64,000 bases of DNA. It comes from Oscillospiraceae bacterium. Its GTDB lineage: Bacteria > Bacillota > Clostridia > Oscillospirales > Ruminococcaceae. Under the pieces are notes generated by a model. The model made no database searches, was not told the DNA's origin, and saw only the letters and a program-made list of their open reading frames with translations. Both the position numbers and the translations under genes were made by a program. Positions 62,770-64,000 of the stretch are shown here, in pieces. Numbering within the stretch: position 1 is the first letter of the stretch; each line of letters begins with the position of its first letter. The DNA lies in the NCBI GenBank assembly GCA_022835495.1, contig BQOK01000001.1, positions 1,984,001 through 2,048,000 on the forward strand, read 5' to 3'.

Positions 62770-62829
62770 GTCATACCCGGAGCATCGCGCGCATAAATTG
62801 TTACCAAAAAACAAAAGAGGTACAAGCTT

Positions 62830-63570
62830 ATGTGGACGTATCACAGCCCGGCACTGGAATCGGCAGCTCCTGCACCGCGGCCGGCGCCGCCCCAAAGGCC
62901 GCAGCCCCCCGCACCCCCGCCGCGGCCGCCCAAACCAAAGCCTGCGCCGGCGCCCCTGCCTTCCCATGCGGTAAAAGCGGGCGCTGCGCACCGCAGGCGG
63001 GCCAACCGGCTCGCCTGCGGCATGGGCGCGCTGTACCTGGCGGGCCTTGCCGCGGGAGCGGTATGTGTGAGCTTTTTGAGCGAAAAATTGCTGGCCTATG
63101 CAGCGTATTTTACTCAGTTTAACTTAAATCTGCACAAAACAGGCAACCAGCCCCTTATTTTCAGCACAAGCTTTTTATCGCTGTTCGTGCAGCTCACCCT
63201 CGTGCTTATGCTGGGCTTTTGTGTGCTCGGCTGCGGCCTTATCCCCCTGTTTTTAGTGGTCAAGGGCGCGGGAACCGGTTGTTTTTTCGCCCTGCTCTAC
63301 ACCCAGGTGGGCACTGTAAAAGGCCTGTTTTTGCAGGCACTGGTATTTTGGCTGCCCGAGGTGTTGGGCAGCCTTATTGTAATACTGTTAAGCGCATTTG
63401 CTTTACGCGTGTCGCTCGGCCTGGCCCAGGGCTGTACCGGGCAGTTCCCCCCGGCGCTGCGCCAAAGCTCCAAGTGCCTGGTGCACCGCTACCTGGCGCT
63501 GTGTTTTGCAGCCATGGTCCCGTGCGCCTGCTCTGTGGCGCTTTCACTCTGGTTCGCCGGCATCTTTTGA
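62830..63570 (+). CDS. spoIIM: SpoIIM-like membrane protein with Pro-rich N-terminus
   Basis: 246 residues. The first 50 are Pro/Ala/Lys-rich low complexity, unusual for SpoIIM. Five membrane helices follow (about 64-82, 110-150, 155-175, 180-205, 220-243). G-L-I-P-L-F-L-V-V-K-G-A-G-T-G and V-K-G-L-F-L-Q-A-L-V-F-W-L-P-E resemble SpoIIM, a subunit of the DMP peptidoglycan-degrading engulfment complex. spoIIM lies next to a Xer recombinase gene in Bacillus too. AGAGG precedes the ATG. Confidence 0.65.
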   Translation: MWTYHSPALESAAPAPRPAPPQRPQPPAPPPRPPKPKPAPAPLPSHAVKAGAAHRRRANRLACGMGALYLAGLAAGAVCVSFLSEKLLAYAAYFTQFNLNLHKTGNQPLIFSTSFLSLFVQLTLVLMLGFCVLGCGLIPLFLVVKGAGTGCFFALLYTQVGTVKGLFLQALVFWLPEVLGSLIVILLSAFALRVSLGLAQGCTGQFPPALRQSSKCLVHRYLALCFAAMVPCACSVALSLWFAGIF

Positions 63571-64000
63571 ATCGGGAGGCTGGCCGGCCTTCGGTTCGGC
63601 GGGCAGGTCGCTCTGGGGCTGAAACTTCATGCGGGAAAGGGGAGTGGAGCTGGCCGCCTGACGCAGCTTTTCCGTGTTGATGTGAGTATAAATCTCGGTG
63701 GTGGACACATGTTCGTGCCCCAGGATCTCTTTTAATTCCAGCATATCCACGTTGCCGTGGCGGTACATCAGGGTGGCGGCGGTGTGCCGCAGCTTGTGGG
63801 GCGAATAACCCTTTCCGGAAAGCCCGGCAGCCTGCAGGCAGCGCTCGATGATCTGCTCCACGCGCCGCGTGCCCAGCCGTTTGCCGGTGCGCTTTGAGAC
63901 GAACAGGGCTTGTTTGTCCTGTAAATTGGGCAGGGCGGCCCGGGCGGCGCAGTAATGGTGCAATGCGTCGATGCAGGCGCCGTTCAGGTAAACAAGGCGC
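63544..64000 (-). CDS. Tyrosine recombinase (XerC/XerD type), C-terminal part, cut by window edge
   Basis: The open frame enters from the right edge (R-L-V-Y-L-N-G-A-C-I-D-A-L). The catalytic domain shows H-K-L-R, L-G-H-E-H and the nucleophile in T-E-I-Y-T-H-I. The helix before, G-T-R-R-V-E-Q-I-I, matches XerC/D. A tail of about 30 residues rich in P, E and K follows the tyrosine helix. The N-terminus and first catalytic Arg are outside the window. The 3' end overlaps the SpoIIM-like gene by 27 bp tail to tail. Confidence 0.9.
   Translation of the reverse strand, partial: RLVYLNGACIDALHHYCAARAALPNLQDKQALFVSKRTGKRLGTRRVEQIIERCLQAAGLSGKGYSPHKLRHTAATLMYRHGNVDMLELKEILGHEHVSTTEIYTHINTEKLRQAASSTPLSRMKFQPQSDLPAEPKAGQPPDSKDAGEPE

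Overview
The window looks like the chromosome of a GC-rich (about 60 percent by eye), endospore-forming member of the class Clostridia, most likely Oscillospiraceae/Ruminococcaceae. The evidence is the complete spoIIIA operon (AA to AH), a gerA-type germinant receptor operon, YunB and a SpoIIM-like protein, HPr kinase, RapZ, WhiA, frequent TTG/GTG starts, T-box and lysine riboswitch leaders, and strong Shine-Dalgarno sites. This assignment is an inference from gene content. No 16S rRNA is present.

Layout. 1-4.2 kb: the end of rnmV, then a leftward Nudix hydrolase, a pseudouridine synthase and a large membrane protein. 4.2-10.2 kb: tRNA-Leu(UAA), a leader plus uracil permease, a PLP aminotransferase, and secD-secF. 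10.3-15.4 kb: nrdR, two leftward membrane-protein genes (DUF4363, DUF421), and a gerA operon. 15.5-25.6 kb: hprK, PHP protein, ROK glucokinase, murB, rapZ, whiA, dnaE, pfkA, which mixes carbon catabolite control, early glycolysis, peptidoglycan precursor synthesis and replication. 25.7-28.4 kb: yunB and ligA. 28.5-29.7 kb: an IS3-family element lying just upstream of spoIIIA. 29.8-45 kb: spoIIIAA-AH, then the Firmicutes housekeeping cluster (Asp23-like, nusB, TsaD paralog, xseA, xseB, ispA, PAP2-like, dxs, tlyA, nadK, argR, recN). 45-48 kb: a T-box-controlled tyrS and an ECF sigma/anti-sigma pair. 48.2-53.2 kb (leftward): a lysine riboswitch followed by asd, dapA, dapB, a CapA-family gene broken by one stop codon, and a stand-alone aspartokinase-type ACT protein. 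53.2-62.6 kb: queA and tgt-yajC, separated by a leftward five-gene module (membrane fusion protein, ABC ATPase, permease, response regulator, histidine kinase). 62.8-64 kb: a SpoIIM-like protein converging on a tyrosine recombinase cut by the window edge.

No large unknown system such as a CRISPR array, phage or toxin island is visible. The most interesting signals are regulatory or evolutionary. First, a leader before the uracil permease has the architecture of a pyrBI-type, UTP-sensitive attenuator: a 33-codon ORF, a U-rich tract, and a terminator whose left arm is the end of the ORF. Second, a 15-bp exact repeat of the queA 3' end lies just before tgt, as if the two-component/ABC module had been inserted between queA and tgt. 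Third, an orphan aspartokinase regulatory domain lies downstream of a lysine-riboswitch operon, next to a capA gene with a CAA-to-TAA-like nonsense mutation. Fourth, the transposase ribosome-binding site of the IS3 element is held in a hairpin. Fifth, a short palindromic repeat region carrying TATAAT sits after spoIIIAH.
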